Positions 16,177 through 24,935 are shown, numbered from the stretch's first letter. The stretch: DNA of 55,428 nt from Actinomycetes bacterium (GCA_021793335.1 JAJYSW010000001.1:1-55428); one strand, 5' to 3'. Notes: generated from the letters alone by a model not told the origin. Translations and numbers: made by a program.

Positions 16177-16857
16177 TCAGGCGTCCTGGCCCTTCTTCTT
16201 GATCTTCGCGGCGTACTCGTCGACGTAGTCCTGACCCGACAGCTCACGGAGCGCGTCCATGATCTCGTCGGTCACCGCCCGCTCGACGGTCCGGTCCCCC
16301 ACCAGACCCGAGTAGCGGCCGAAGTGCAGCGGCGGCCCGATCTTGATGCGGGCCCGCCCCAAACGCGGCAATCGCTTCCCGATCGGTTGCAGCTCACCGG
16401 TGTTCATCATGGCCACCGGCACCACCGGAGCGCCGGTCTCCAGCGCCAGGCGCGCCACACCCGTCTTCCCGCGGTACAGCCGCCCATCGGGAGAGCGCGT
16501 CCCCTCAGGGTAGATCCCGAACAGGTCCCCTCCCGAGAGCACACGTTTGCCGGTACCGAGGGAGGCCTGTGCGGCGTCGCCGCCCGCCCGGTCCACCGGG
16601 ATCGCACCCACCGCGCCCATGAACACGCGCGTGAGCCGGCCTTTGAACCCGCGTCCGGTGAAGTAGTCCGATTTCGCGATGAAGGTGATGTGGCGTTTGA
16701 CCACCAGCGGCAGGAAGACGGAGTCGAACACCGCCAGATGATTGCTCGCCAGGATGGCGGGCCCCGATTCGGGCACGTGGCGGAGCCCTTCGACCTGAGG
16801 ACGCCAGATCGCCCATATGAGCGGGCCCAGCACCGCTTTCAACACCCGATAGATCAC
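16177..16857 (-). CDS. 1-acyl-sn-glycerol-3-phosphate acyltransferase (PlsC-like)
   Basis: This 226-residue enzyme acylates lysophosphatidic acid or a related lipid at the membrane. Motif I is ASNHLAVFDSVFLP, an NHxxxxD active site. The block YPEGTRSPDGRLYRGKTGVARLALETG (split across residues ~130-157) contains the substrate-binding EGTR. VVPVAMMNTGE is motif IV. An amphipathic N-terminal segment (VLKAVLGPLIWAIWRP) may anchor it. GTG 16857 is preferred; TACGCT lies 7 nt upstream, so the transcript may be almost leaderless. It diverges from the esterase gene. Confidence 0.9.
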   Translation of the reverse strand: MIYRVLKAVLGPLIWAIWRPQVEGLRHVPESGPAILASNHLAVFDSVFLPLVVKRHITFIAKSDYFTGRGFKGRLTRVFMGAVGAIPVDRAGGDAAQASLGTGKRVLSGGDLFGIYPEGTRSPDGRLYRGKTGVARLALETGAPVVPVAMMNTGELQPIGKRLPRLGRARIKIGPPLHFGRYSGLVGDRTVERAVTDEIMDALRELSGQDYVDEYAAKIKKKGQDA

Positions 16858-17002
16858 GGAATCAAGCGTATAGCCACCGATCAATCGCAGACCGACCCGC
16901 GTCCACACCGGCCCGGGGCGCGTCCGCGCGGTGGCCGCCCTGGTCCGGTCCGTGCGAGAATGGGCGAGCGGTACGAAACGGGACCAGACGCTGGGAGGCG
17001 GA

Positions 17003-17773
17003 GTGTCAACCGAATCCGAGGCGTTCACGTTCGACGTCGGCCCGGACGCCGAGGCCACGATGCTGCTCTGCCACGGCTTCACCGGGAACCCGTCGAGCCT
17101 GCGCCCCTGGGGCGAGCATCTTCGCGACGCGGGGTACAACGTCATCTGTCCGCTCCTTCCCGGGCACGGGCTGCCCTGGCGCGAGCTGGCCAAGACCCGC
17201 TGGCCCGACTGGTACGGCGCGATCGACCGGAGTCTGGACGCGGCGCTCGACCTCGGTCGGCCCGTCTTCGCGGGCGGCCTGTCGATGGGCGGCACCCTGG
17301 CGCTGCGTCTCGCCGAGCACCGCGGGGCCGAACTCAGCGGCCTGGTGCTGGTCAACCCGGCCATCTACGACGACAAGCCGCACGGCTTCTTGGCCCCCGT
17401 GCTGCGCCATATCGTTCCCAGTGTCGGAGCGATCGGCTCCGACCTGGCCAAACCGGACACGCGCGAGCAGACGAGCGACCGGACGCCGCTGGCGGCCTTC
17501 GCGTCGCTGCGGCGGCTGTGGCGGGACACCCGCGCGGGGCTGCCGCGCGTCACCGTTCCGGTCCGTATCTTCACCAGCGCCGTGGACCACGTCGTCCACC
17601 CGCGCAACAGCGCCGTCGTCCGTGCCGGGATCCGCTCCAAGGACGTCGAGTCGACCATCCTGCCTCGCAGCTACCATGTGGCTACCCTCGACTACGACGC
17701 GGAGACCGTCTTCTCCGGAACCGTCGAGTTCATGACCAGGCAGTTGGCCGAGACCCGAGGTGTCCATGACTGA
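17003..17773 (+). CDS. Alpha/beta-hydrolase, carboxylesterase (Est30-type)
   Basis: This 256-residue cytoplasmic serine hydrolase has the oxyanion-hole motif LLCHGFTGNPSSLRPW near residue 25 and the nucleophile elbow GLSMGG near residue 95. Its acid lies in TSAVDHVVHPRN and its His in PRSYHVATLDYD, completing the Ser-Asp-His triad. It resembles small carboxylesterases and monoacylglycerol lipases. GTG 17003 has GGGAGG 7 nt upstream. Its 3' end overlaps the next membrane-protein gene by 8 nt. It diverges from a PlsC-like acyltransferase, which may hint at a lipid role. Confidence 0.9.
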   Translation: MSTESEAFTFDVGPDAEATMLLCHGFTGNPSSLRPWGEHLRDAGYNVICPLLPGHGLPWRELAKTRWPDWYGAIDRSLDAALDLGRPVFAGGLSMGGTLALRLAEHRGAELSGLVLVNPAIYDDKPHGFLAPVLRHIVPSVGAIGSDLAKPDTREQTSDRTPLAAFASLRRLWRDTRAGLPRVTVPVRIFTSAVDHVVHPRNSAVVRAGIRSKDVESTILPRSYHVATLDYDAETVFSGTVEFMTRQLAETRGVHD

Positions 17774-18227
17774 TCGCGAAGAACCCGAGTCGGGCGGCGA
17801 GATGCGGCCCGAGGACGTCGACCGGCGGTTCAACGAGCTCATCCGCGACCTCGACACCGACACCGCGGCCGAGGAGGACCAGCCGGAGCCCGAACCGGCG
17901 GCGCAGCCGCCGCCTCTTCCCGAGGAGGAGGACGAGCCGACGCTGCTGGAGTTGTGGGACGCCGAGCTGCCGGAGGACGAGGACGAAGAGGACTACATTC
18001 CGCCCGACCCGCCGCCGATGCCGTGGCCGAGCCTGCCGGCGATCGGCGGCGTCCTGTGCGTCCTCGGAGGTCTGCTGCTGCTGGTGCGGCCGGGCATCGC
18101 CCCGCTGGGGACGAACCCGGGCCGGCTGATCGGGTTCATGGCGTTCGTGTTCGGGGTGTGGCTGCTGGTCAACCGGCTTCGAGACGATCCTTCGGAGGAC
18201 GATCGGGACAACGGTGCCGTCGTTTAG
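17766..18227 (+). CDS. Acidic conserved membrane protein (two TM helices)
   Basis: The 153-residue product has a long, very acidic, proline-rich cytoplasmic half (about 1-85). Two hydrophobic helices follow (SLPAIGGVLCVLGGLLLLV and LIGFMAFVFGVWLLVNRL) and a short acidic tail. This layout matches the actinobacterial DUF308-like small membrane proteins, whose function is unknown. ATG 17766 is preferred with GAGG 5 nt upstream; GTG 17760 is possible. It overlaps the esterase gene and is presumably co-translated with it. Confidence 0.8.
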   Translation: MTDREEPESGGEMRPEDVDRRFNELIRDLDTDTAAEEDQPEPEPAAQPPPLPEEEDEPTLLELWDAELPEDEDEEDYIPPDPPPMPWPSLPAIGGVLCVLGGLLLLVRPGIAPLGTNPGRLIGFMAFVFGVWLLVNRLRDDPSEDDRDNGAVV

Positions 18228-18238
18228 GGCCCGTTCAA

Positions 18239-18255
18239 GCGCCCGGCACGGGCGC
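18239..18255. terminator. Short hairpin downstream of the membrane-protein gene
   Basis: GCGCCCG and CGGGCGC pair across the 3-nt loop GCA, 11 nt after the stop. It lies between convergent genes. Confidence 0.4.
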
Positions 18256-18396
18256 CGCCCGAACCGCTCGCCGCGTTGTCGGGCCTCCTGAATCCGATAC
18301 CGGGGCCGGGAGGCCCTCCGTCTTTCGAGCGGGTACCTGGGCGGGGACACCACCTCGCCCCGAGTCCTGCAACCGGCTCCAGCCTCAGAGACTCGG

Positions 18397-19026
18397 TCAG
18401 TCCCTGTTGCCGAGCCAGGACAGGATCGCGTCCAGCAACCCTTCGGCGCCGGGCCCGGTGAAGACGCCCGCGGCGTCGCCGGCGAACGTCAACGGCGCGA
18501 CACCATAGGCACCGGCGACCGCCTGTGTCGCTTTGGACTGGGCGTCGGCCTCGCCGACGGCCAGGAGCACTCTCGGAGCGCCGACCGGTTTCGGTGGCTG
18601 CTTCGGCATCTGCCGCGGCGCGACCAGGACCAGCGCGGCGGCCGGGTAGCGGGCCGCCGCCAGAGCGGCCCAGGCCGCTCCGCGGCCGTGTCCGACCAGG
18701 ACGGCCTGGCGGGGAAGCCCGGTCGCGGCTTGGACGACGTCGTGAGCGCAGGCGTCCGGACCGCCGGGGGCGGCCGGCGTATTGCCCTGGCCTCGGACGC
18801 TGACGGCGGCGGCATGGCGACCCGAACCGGCGATGCGCTTGAGCCACAGCGCATTGAAAGCGGACGCGCCGGCGCTCTCGCCGGTGCAGCACAGGACCGG
18901 GGAGGCTTCGGGATCATCGCTGATCTCGGCGTCGAGCAGATCCATGGGCTCGATGACGATGACCTCGCGCTCGACGGGGGCGGGCTCGGGGGTGCGGGTG
19001 CGCCGGACCCAGGCTTGCAGGCTCAC
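18397..19026 (-). CDS. Alpha/beta-hydrolase-fold protein without nucleophile serine
   Basis: This 209-residue protein has the fold of an alpha/beta hydrolase: SPVLCCTGESAG resembles the oxyanion strand, VSVRGQGNT resembles the RGxGxS region, and the elbow strand reads AVLVGHGRGAAWAALAAARYP. The elbow is G-H-G-R-G (112-116), so the nucleophile Ser is replaced by Gly114 and catalysis by the usual triad is unlikely. A late VLLAVGEADAQS matches the acid-loop position. It starts with a GTG that overlaps the monooxygenase stop (GTGA). It may be a binding or accessory partner of the monooxygenase, or a relic. Confidence 0.72.
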   Translation of the reverse strand: MSLQAWVRRTRTPEPAPVEREVIVIEPMDLLDAEISDDPEASPVLCCTGESAGASAFNALWLKRIAGSGRHAAAVSVRGQGNTPAAPGGPDACAHDVVQAATGLPRQAVLVGHGRGAAWAALAAARYPAAALVLVAPRQMPKQPPKPVGAPRVLLAVGEADAQSKATQAVAGAYGVAPLTFAGDAAGVFTGPGAEGLLDAILSWLGNRD

Positions 19027-20378
19027 TGCGCGGGCTCCTGTTCGAGTGTGTCGATGATGCGGCCCAGGCCGGCGAGGTATTCCTCGGCGTCGACGGCCAG
19101 GCGGTGGCGGGAGGAGACCCCGGTCGACTCGACGGCGTACTGAGCCGATTCCGCGACGACCTGCTGACGGAAATTCACGGCCCGTTCGGGGTCGCCCTTG
19201 CGGATGTGCAACCAGTGGGCGATCGCGTGGGTCTGCCAGTGCATGATCGGGAGCGTGCCGACGCCCGGTTCGACGAGTCCGGCGACGGCGAGGGTCTCCA
19301 CATGCGGGGAGAACATGCGGGCATGCAGCCTGGGGTAGGGGTCCTCGCCCTCGATGCCGAGGAGTTTCGGCGGGCAGCAGGCGATCTGAGGCCGGTATCC
19401 GGTGGCGAAGACGACGACGTCGGGGCGCGTGGCGGTGCCGTCGGTGAAGAACACTTCGCCGCCCTCGAATCGGGCGATTTCGGGACGGCGGTCGATGGCG
19501 CCGTCGCCGACGTGTTCGAGGTAGCGGCCGTTGCGAACGGGCTCTTCATCAGCGTGCCCGTGGTCGGGCGGTGTTATGCCCATGCGGTCGGCCAGTGCTC
19601 GCGGGCCCTTGAGGAGGCGGTCGACGAGGAGACCGCGCAGCCAACGCGGGCGGCGGCGCAGTCGCGCGAGGGCGTAGTCGGAGGGCTCGCCACCGAGGTA
19701 TTTCGGCAGGTGCCAGTAGCCGCGGCGCACGGAGTGGACGCAGGAGGCGGCGTTCACGGCGGCTTCGCAGGCGATGTCGACACCGGAGTTGCCGCTGCCG
19801 ACGACGAGGACCTTCTTGCCACGCAGGCGGGAACCGTCTCCCAATCTGGAGGAGTGCAGGACGGTGCCGCCGAACAGGTCCTGCCCGGGATAGGAAGGCA
19901 GGTTCGGGGCCCAGTGGTGACCGGTGGCGATGATGACCGCGCCGTATCGCAGGCGGCGGGCGGCCGATCCGGCGGCGGGTTTGACGACGACTTCGAAGCG
20001 GGAGCCTTCGACGGGTTCGATGTGTGAGATCTCGGAGCCGTACCAGATGTGCTCGGCCAGCCCGAAGTGGGCGGCGTAGCGCTTGAGGTAATCGAGCATC
20101 TGCACGGACGAGGGGTAGTCGGGCCAGTCGTCGGGCATCGGGAAGTCGGGGATCTCGGTCTGGGAGCGGGAGGTCACCAGGTGCGTATTGGGGTAGAGGG
20201 GGCTGTGCTGGTTCTCGGGGTTCCATAGGCCGCCGAGAACGGTGTCGCGTTCGTAGCAGTCCACTTCGAAGCCGTTCTCGCGGAGGTTCTTGACCGCGAT
20301 CAGGCCCGCGGCTCCGGCTCCGATGACACAGACGGCCTCGCCACGGTCGTAGGCGGCTTGGGAGGAGTACTCCTGCAA
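19023..20378 (-). CDS. Flavin-containing monooxygenase
   Basis: This 451-residue class B-type flavoprotein has an FAD-binding motif VCVIGAGAAGLIAVKNL at residues 16-32. It also has an FMO/BVMO-like motif LFGGTVLHSSRLG (F-x-G-x-x-x-H, but without the following W/Y), an NADPH-binding VLVVGSGNSGVDIACE and the FATGYRPQ motif. It would oxygenate a soft nucleophile or ketone; the substrate is unknown. The start is TTG 20378 with AAGGAG about 8 nt upstream. It heads a two-gene operon with a hydrolase-fold protein. Monooxygenase-hydrolase pairs often process Baeyer-Villiger esters, but this partner lacks the serine. Confidence 0.9.
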   Translation of the reverse strand: MQEYSSQAAYDRGEAVCVIGAGAAGLIAVKNLRENGFEVDCYERDTVLGGLWNPENQHSPLYPNTHLVTSRSQTEIPDFPMPDDWPDYPSSVQMLDYLKRYAAHFGLAEHIWYGSEISHIEPVEGSRFEVVVKPAAGSAARRLRYGAVIIATGHHWAPNLPSYPGQDLFGGTVLHSSRLGDGSRLRGKKVLVVGSGNSGVDIACEAAVNAASCVHSVRRGYWHLPKYLGGEPSDYALARLRRRPRWLRGLLVDRLLKGPRALADRMGITPPDHGHADEEPVRNGRYLEHVGDGAIDRRPEIARFEGGEVFFTDGTATRPDVVVFATGYRPQIACCPPKLLGIEGEDPYPRLHARMFSPHVETLAVAGLVEPGVGTLPIMHWQTHAIAHWLHIRKGDPERAVNFRQQVVAESAQYAVESTGVSSRHRLAVDAEEYLAGLGRIIDTLEQEPAQ

Positions 20379-21114
20379 GGGGCTTGCTCCTTCTGCTGGG
20401 GCGACGGATCGAGACCGGGTCGGCGCTTCCCCGCGTACGTCAGGCCAGCGAGGCGGCGCCGAGAGACTGAGAGCAGATTACCGTGAAGGAGGTTCGCACC
20501 TGCGAGGGAGGTGGGCTGCGCGCGTACTGTTCGAGCTGTGGAAACATCCCTCGGGTGCGGCCGCCGTGTTCCATGGGGAAGGACAGGCCGCGGTGGACTC
20601 GCATCGGCCGGCGAAGGAGGTCCTCCCCCCGGCGGGTGGCGGATTCTCGTCGGCGAACGCGCGGGGCACGGTCACACCGCTGCCGGCGGCGATCCCGCTG
20701 GCGCTGACACGGCATCGACACCCTCCGCCCTTAGTTTACTGTGGACGCCGAGGAGGGGGTTGAGGATCGCTTCGGCGGTTTTCTTCCACACGGACGGGCG
20801 GGGTCGGCATTCCACCGGCCGGTCCGGGATCGAAGGACGGCTTCGAGGGCTTGGACCGCCCTGCGGGAGTTGCGTTGGGGCATGTGGGCGGTGCGGCAGG
20901 CGAACCGGCGTTCGTCCTGGTCGATCCGGGGAGAGCCGATCCCGGTGCGGCCGGCGGCGGCCCGGGTCGAAGGCGTGAGCGCGGGGCGCACCGGTATCCG
21001 AGCAGCCGGTCGGTGCGGATGGAGGCCGAGGCGGTCGAAGGGCCGGTGGGCGTCGATGGACGCAGGCACAGGGCCTGGGGCCCCGCGCCCTCTCCCCCGC
21101 TCGGCTCTCGCCGT
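20379..21114. other. Gap without a convincing gene
   Basis: There are 736 nt between the monooxygenase and cupin genes. Several 60-155-codon frames exist on both strands, but none has recognisable domains or the third-position bias of neighbouring genes. A TACTGT lies 7 nt before a GTG at 20538, opening a frame to 20978 rich in Gly, Arg and Pro that I cannot assign. The region may be decayed coding sequence. Confidence 0.5.
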
Positions 21115-21435
21115 TCAGATACCGGTCACGGTGGTGAGGATGAACGCCGAGTCCTCAAGCGCGGTCACTCCGTGCCGTTCGTGCGGAATGGAGGCGAACT
21201 GGTGCTCGCCCAATTCGACATCGCCGCCGGCGGCCGTGATCCTCACGCGGCCTCGCAGGACCAGGACGGCCGCCGCAGGGGGAGGCTCGTGGTCGTCCAG
21301 CTTGAAACCTTCGGCGAGAACGATGAGGTTCTGCCGCAACGGCCCATCGTGCAGCAGTTGTTCGCTGCTGCGGCCGTGCTTGGACTCCCTGGCCTTGCCG
21401 AGATGCTCGTCGAGCAACTGAGCGAGATCATTCAT
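21115..21435 (-). CDS. Small cupin-domain protein
   Basis: This 106-residue single-domain protein has a helical N-terminus (MNDLAQLLDEHLGKARESKHG) followed by a cupin barrel. The barrel includes LIVLAEGFKLDDHEPPPAAAVLVLRGRVRI (split across residues ~37-66) and GEHQFASIPHERHGVTALEDSAFIL. Potential metal ligands are the His in LDDHEPP and the His pair in IPHERHG. This set resembles small cupins that bind a divalent metal or sense small molecules. ATG 21435 has AGGAG upstream. It stands alone between two large non-coding gaps. Confidence 0.82.
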   Translation of the reverse strand: MNDLAQLLDEHLGKARESKHGRSSEQLLHDGPLRQNLIVLAEGFKLDDHEPPPAAAVLVLRGRVRITAAGGDVELGEHQFASIPHERHGVTALEDSAFILTTVTGI

Positions 21436-22035
21436 GACAACTCCTCACATGCGGCGGGTGCCGGAGGGCTCCAGATCGATTCGCCCCGCCGAACCGGAGT
21501 ATATGGCCGCCTACAGCTTCAGTCGGGCATTCGGTGCACTCGATTCGCTCGCGGCTCAGCACGGCGATCGGCCGCTGAAAACGAGCCGTTCGGCATCGGC
21601 GTAGCGGAAGACCCCCGGAGGTGAGCACTTCCGCACCTCGGGAATCCGGCCGAGGCGATACCGCGCGAGACGAGGGCTGCGAACCTCAAGGCGGTGTGGC
21701 CGAGAGCGCCCGGGCCCGCCCCGGCCACGAGGAGGGACGGGCACCCCGATCCCGCGGCCGACTCGCGTGCGGCCCCGCCCTCCCCTCCCATCGGGACGAG
21801 GAGGACCCGGCTCCTTCGAACCGGAGCACCGGCGGTGCGGTCCAAGGCCGCAGCGAGGACCCAGTCCAGTTGCGACAGCGGCGTCCAGGCACGCCTCGGT
21901 GTCCCACGTCGCATCTCGACCACACCACGAGACGCCCTATGATCGGCACTCATATCCCTTGGGGCCTCATATGACCGAGACGGGTCGGACGCCGATCCTC
22001 CGTCCGGTTCTTGCACTTTGAACGGCCTGGAGCCC
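21436..22035. other. Gap without a convincing gene upstream of the MFS promoter
   Basis: These 600 nt have no frame with clear coding character on either strand. A long minus-strand frame through here is the antisense shadow of the MFS gene. A TATGAT at 21938-21943 could be a -10 but has no good -35. Confidence 0.5.
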
Positions 22036-22064
22036 TTGACAAAAACCGCCATCGGCGTCAGACT
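22036..22064 (+). promoter_or_regulatory. Sigma-70-type promoter of the MFS gene
   Basis: TTGACA (22036-22041) is followed by a 17-nt spacer and CAGACT (22059-22064). The predicted RNA start is near 22071, about 63 nt before the GTG. Confidence 0.55.
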
Positions 22065-22074
22065 GGTGACACTT

Positions 22075-22098
22075 GCGGCAATCGCGGAGGATTGCCGC
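22075..22098 (+). promoter_or_regulatory. Inverted repeat in the MFS leader
   Basis: GCGGCAATC and GATTGCCGC pair across 6 nt just after the predicted RNA start. It could be a repressor operator or a leader hairpin. Confidence 0.45.
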
Positions 22099-22133
22099 TT
22101 AGCCCCACCTTCAGGCTTCTCTAGGAAGGCCCC

Positions 22134-23471
22134 GTGTCGCACCAGAACCCCGAGTCGCCCGACACCGGTGCGCCCGAGGACCCGGCCCCCGAACGCAAAC
22201 CCACATTCGGGGACATCTTCGGCAACCGGGAGGCCTCCGCCTTCCTCACCGCCTTCTGTCTCTCCAGCGCCGGCGCCATGCTCAACCGCGTCGCCGTCAC
22301 CTTCCTGGTCTGGAGCAACACCAACTCCGCGGCCCTCGCCGCGGCCTCGTTCGCGATCAGCTTCGCGCCGTATCTCGGGCTCGCCCAGATCCTCGGGACC
22401 ATCGTCGACCGCTACGCCTACCGCAACGTGATGATCCTGTGCGATCTCCTGCGCGCGGGACTGGTCGCGCTGCTGCTCATCCCCGGGATGTCCGTCCCGG
22501 CAATGATGATCGTCGTCTTCGCCATCGCCGCGGTCCAACCGGCCTACAACGCGGCCCGCACCTCCACCCTCGCCCAGATCGTCACCGGCGAGGCCCTCTC
22601 GGTCGCCATCGCGCTCAATCTCAGCGCCTCGGGCGCGGCCCAGATCATGGGCTATCTCGCCGGCGGCCTGCTCGCGGCCCTCGATCCGCATACGGCCCTG
22701 GCCGTCAACGCCGCCATGTTCGCCCTCAGCGCGCTCGCGGTGTTCCTGCTCGTCGAGCACCGCCCGTCGGTCAACAGGAGAGAAGAGCGCCGGCCCGTGC
22801 TGGTCGAGACCGCCGCGGGCCTGAAGATGCTGCGCGACAACCGGGTCCTGCGCACCGTGTCCTTCTCCATCTGGGGGCTGTACGCATTGGCGGCCGTCCC
22901 CGAGGGCGTGGCGGTGCTGTGGGCAGTCCACCTCGACGGCGGCTCGGTCACACAGGGCTCGATCATGGCCGTCGACGCCGCCGCCGCCATCGTCGGGATG
23001 CTGCTGTTCACCAGGCTCGTCACTCCCTCGCTGCGCGATAAGCTGATCCGGCCGCTCTCCTTCGCCGCACCGCTGGTACTGGCCACCGCGCTGTTCGACC
23101 CGCCGCTGATCGGGGTCTTCCTCATCGCGATCGGCATCGGGCTGTCCACGGCCATCATGGCGCCGCTGAACGGCACGCTCGCCCAGTGCATCCCCGACGG
23201 CTGGCGCGGCAGGATCGTCTCCACGGTGAACGGCGGCCTCCAGCTCAGTCAGGGCGCGGCCATCGCCGGCGTCGGATTCGTGGCCGAGCTGGGCGTGCCC
23301 GTCCCCTATGCGGTCGGCGTCTGGGGCCTATTGGGACTGGGCATCATGGCGCTGGTGACGCGCAATTGGCCCGACACCGATGAAATCCGCGCCGCCAAGG
23401 AGGCCGCTGCTCCCACTCCGCCCCAGGACGCCACAGTTCCCGAATCAGGGGCTAGGCTCGAATCGTCCTGA
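22134..23471 (+). CDS. MFS transporter (probable exporter)
   Basis: This 445-residue inner-membrane protein has about 12 hydrophobic helices with cytoplasmic termini. The DRYAYRNVMILCDLLRAGLVALLL region is the loop 2-3 motif, and the central cytoplasmic loop includes EHRPSVNRREERRP. The fold and pattern are those of the MFS_3/enterobactin-exporter-like group. The substrate cannot be told. GTG 22134 has AGGAAGG about 6 nt upstream. It has its own promoter and a palindrome in the leader. The LOR/SDH gene begins 22 nt downstream, so the two are likely co-transcribed. Confidence 0.9.
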   Translation: MSHQNPESPDTGAPEDPAPERKPTFGDIFGNREASAFLTAFCLSSAGAMLNRVAVTFLVWSNTNSAALAAASFAISFAPYLGLAQILGTIVDRYAYRNVMILCDLLRAGLVALLLIPGMSVPAMMIVVFAIAAVQPAYNAARTSTLAQIVTGEALSVAIALNLSASGAAQIMGYLAGGLLAALDPHTALAVNAAMFALSALAVFLLVEHRPSVNRREERRPVLVETAAGLKMLRDNRVLRTVSFSIWGLYALAAVPEGVAVLWAVHLDGGSVTQGSIMAVDAAAAIVGMLLFTRLVTPSLRDKLIRPLSFAAPLVLATALFDPPLIGVFLIAIGIGLSTAIMAPLNGTLAQCIPDGWRGRIVSTVNGGLQLSQGAAIAGVGFVAELGVPVPYAVGVWGLLGLGIMALVTRNWPDTDEIRAAKEAAAPTPPQDATVPESGARLESS

Positions 23472-23493
23472 CCGGGTATCACAGGAGTATGTC

Positions 23494-24738
23494 GTGGAAC
23501 ACAGCAAGACCGTCGAGCTGCGCGGGCACCTCATCGACCAGGGCGTCTTCGCCCGTGTGATGGACGACGTCCTCGAATACTCGGGGGCCTATTCGATCGA
23601 CCGTTTCGACGTCGGACGGCATCACACCGACGAGTCCTACGTCCAGCTGACGGTCTCGGCCGAGACCTCCGAGCTGGTGGAGCGCATCGTCATGCGCCTC
23701 CAGACGCACGGCGCCAACCCGATCGATCCGGGTGTCGCGACGGTCAGGCCGGCTCCGAGCGACGGCGTCTTCCCCGAAGACTTCTATTCGACGACGAACT
23801 TCGACACCCTCATCCGCCTGGACGAGGGCTGGATCGAGGTCGAGAACTCGGAGATGGACTGCGGCATCATCGTCTCCGCCGACCGTCGCGCGGCCCGTAC
23901 GCTCCCGGTCGCGGACGTGCGAGCCGGCGAGCTGGTCGTCTGCGGCGGCGAGGGCGTCAAGGTCCTGCCGCTGCCCGAGCCCGAACGGGAGGACCCCGAG
24001 TCCTCGAACTTCGAGTTCATGTCCTCGGGCGTCTCCTCGGAGCGTCCGCAGGCCCTCCAGGTGCGCCGGATCGCCGAGATGATGCGCGAGGTCAAGGACC
24101 GCGGCGAGAAGATCCTGTGGGTCGGCGGCCCCGCGATCGTCCACACCGGCGCGGGCAAGGCCATGGAGGCGCTCATCGACGAGGGCTATGTCGACATCCT
24201 CTTCGCGGGCAACGCGCTCGCCGCCCATGACATCGAGTCCTCGCTGTTCGGCACCTCGCTGGGCGTCGACCTCGACAAGGGCCACGGCGTGCCGCACGGC
24301 CACGAGCACCACATCCGTGCGATCAACAAGATCCGCGCCTCCGGATCGATCGCCGCCGCCGTGGCCGACGGCGTGCTGCGCCGCGGCATCATGCATTCGA
24401 TGGTCGAGAACGGCAAGCAGTACGTGCTGGTCGGTTCGGTCCGCGACGACGGACCGCTGCCGGATGTCTACACCGACGTCATCGACGGCCAGCGGGCCAT
24501 GCGCTCGCAACTGCCGGGCGTCGGCTTCGCGATCATGGTGGCGACCATGCTGCACTCGATCGCCACCGGGAACCTGCTGCCCGCCACGGTGCCGCTGGTC
24601 AGCGTCGACATCAACCCCGCGACGGTCACGAAGCTGGCCGACCGCGGCTCGGCCCAGGCGATCGGCGTCATCACCGACATCGGCCTGTTCTGCGAGCAGC
24701 TCGCCGGGGAGCTCGTCGTCGGATACAAGCAGGACTGA
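23494..24738 (+). CDS. LOR/SDH-domain protein, TIGR00300 family (ornithine cyclodeaminase-like)
   Basis: The 414-residue product combines the LOR/SDH N-terminal region (VELRGHLIDQGVFARVMDDVLEYSG, residues ~6-30, including DESYVQLTV) with a Rossmann-like C-terminal half. The latter has KILWVGGPAIVHTGAGKAMEALI, FAGNALAAHDIESSLFGTSLG and VPLVSVDINPATVTKLADRGS. This is the TIGR00300 family; its archaeal members are ornithine cyclodeaminases that convert ornithine to proline, and the same domain is the C-terminal part of cyanobacterial ArgZ/AgrE. GTG 23494 has AGGAG 6 nt upstream. There are no arginine-pathway genes nearby; the MFS neighbour may carry a related amino acid. Function is inferred from the family. 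Confidence 0.85.
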   Translation: MEHSKTVELRGHLIDQGVFARVMDDVLEYSGAYSIDRFDVGRHHTDESYVQLTVSAETSELVERIVMRLQTHGANPIDPGVATVRPAPSDGVFPEDFYSTTNFDTLIRLDEGWIEVENSEMDCGIIVSADRRAARTLPVADVRAGELVVCGGEGVKVLPLPEPEREDPESSNFEFMSSGVSSERPQALQVRRIAEMMREVKDRGEKILWVGGPAIVHTGAGKAMEALIDEGYVDILFAGNALAAHDIESSLFGTSLGVDLDKGHGVPHGHEHHIRAINKIRASGSIAAAVADGVLRRGIMHSMVENGKQYVLVGSVRDDGPLPDVYTDVIDGQRAMRSQLPGVGFAIMVATMLHSIATGNLLPATVPLVSVDINPATVTKLADRGSAQAIGVITDIGLFCEQLAGELVVGYKQD

Positions 24739-24861
24739 GCCCGTCGCCGCGTCCTCGGGGTCGATGCATCCACCACCGCAAGGCGTTCACCGAGGCAGGG
24801 CCGCGGCGCACCTGCCGCCGCTTGAACCGAGGACGCGGTGTCGGGACTGATCACGATCAGC

Positions 24862-24904
24862 CACAAAGGCCGGTCCGCTCACATCGAGCGGACCGGCCTT
24901 TGTG
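24862..24904. terminator. Strong hairpin terminator after the LOR/SDH gene
   Basis: A perfect 19-bp stem (24862-24880 with 24886-24904) has a 5-nt loop ACATC. The descending arm includes CTTTGTG. It isolates the following xyloglucanase promoter from upstream transcription. Confidence 0.85.
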
Positions 24905-24935
24905 ATCGCGGCTGGTGGTTTATCGTGGACATTGA

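Noticed and set aside
21519..22931. 470-codon minus-strand frame over the MFS gene
   Set aside because: It is antisense to a clear 12-helix transporter and has no recognisable domain.
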